Shown here: one piece after another, positions 7,064-7,215 of the stretch
How the letters are laid out: every line of letters begins with the position of its first letter
How positions within the stretch are numbered: the first letter of the stretch is position 1
NCBI GenBank assembly: GCA_025362765.1
Contig: JANYFI010000388.1
Location: 1 to 7,215, forward strand
From: Ferruginibacter sp.
GTDB lineage: Bacteria > Bacteroidota > Bacteroidia > Chitinophagales > Chitinophagaceae
DNA length: 7,215 nucleotides
Direction: 5' to 3'
Made by a program: the position numbers and the translations under genes
The notes under the pieces: model-generated
What the model saw: only the letters and a program-made list of their open reading frames with translations
What the model was told of the DNA's origin: nothing
Database searches by the model: none

Positions 7064-7071
7064 TATATTTG
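7064..7071 (+). promoter_or_regulatory. Promoter -7 box of the cold-shock gene
   Basis: TATATTTG is an exact match to the Bacteroidota TAnnTTTG consensus, 32 bases before the start codon. The -33 element is not clear: only TTA-type sequences lie at the right distance. The leader would be about 25 bases, much shorter than the long structured leader of E. coli cspA. Confidence 0.5.
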
Positions 7072-7103
7072 CGGCTTAATTTAATACAATACAATTTTAA
7101 AAA

Positions 7104-7215
7104 ATGGACAAAACACTAGGCACCGTTAAGTTTTTCAATTCTGAAAAAGGATTCGGTTTTATCAAGCATGATGATTCTAACAAAGAAACTTTCGTACATG
7201 TTAGCGGATTAATCA
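7104..7215 (+). CDS. CspA-family cold-shock protein, N-terminal part (3' end outside window)
   Basis: The first 37 residues of a small single-stranded nucleic-acid-binding protein of the cold-shock-domain family, cytosolic, usually an RNA chaperone. GTVKFFNSEKGFGFI (residues 6-20) contains the strand-1 block and RNP1 (KGFGFI), and TFVHVSGL (29-36) contains RNP2 (FVHVS), so both RNA-binding patches are intact. The start ATG at 7104 follows an A-rich stretch without Shine-Dalgarno and gives the expected short N-terminus (MDKT). The window ends inside the domain. The full protein is probably 60-75 residues, but a longer CSD protein with a C-terminal extension cannot be excluded. Whether it is cold-induced cannot be told from the sequence. 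Confidence 0.95.
   Translation, partial: MDKTLGTVKFFNSEKGFGFIKHDDSNKETFVHVSGLI

Overview
The window looks like chromosome from a Bacteroidota bacterium, probably of the Chitinophagaceae type. Four things suggest this: AT-rich intergenic DNA, starts with no Shine-Dalgarno sequence, promoter-like TAnnTTTG boxes, and protein families (DUF5687 permease, full-length fused GcvP, an eight-cysteine YkgJ-family protein) with a strong Bacteroidota character. The assignment comes from recognising families, not from a database search. I see no mobile element, CRISPR array, tRNA or rRNA.

Layout, left to right. (1) The 3' end of an MBL-fold metallo-hydrolase gene, + strand, cut by the left edge. (2) A convergent YkgJ-family cysteine-cluster gene, - strand. 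(3) A 314-base divergent intergenic region with candidate promoters for both flanking genes and a strong hairpin in the presumed gcvP leader. (4) gcvP, + strand, the complete fused P-protein of the glycine cleavage system, ending at an A-tract/stem/T-tract terminator that can work in both directions. (5) A convergent 89-residue gene, - strand, of unassigned function, whose sequence pattern resembles an Sm/Hfq-like small beta barrel. (6) A 258-base divergent region with a promoter for the small gene and a possible leader (16-codon ORF plus an inverted repeat) for the next transcript. (7) A two-gene ABC transporter unit, + strand: a DUF5687 polytopic membrane protein followed by its ATPase. (8) The 5' end of a CspA-family cold-shock gene with a perfect TAnnTTTG box, cut by the right edge.

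Most of these genes are separate transcription units with unrelated housekeeping jobs. Only the DUF5687 permease and the ATPase clearly belong together, as membrane and motor parts of one transporter of unknown substrate. gcvP is not next to gcvT or gcvH here, so its partners must be encoded elsewhere. The least explained items are the 89-residue protein, the DUF5687 transporter with its possible leader, and the hairpin upstream of gcvP.
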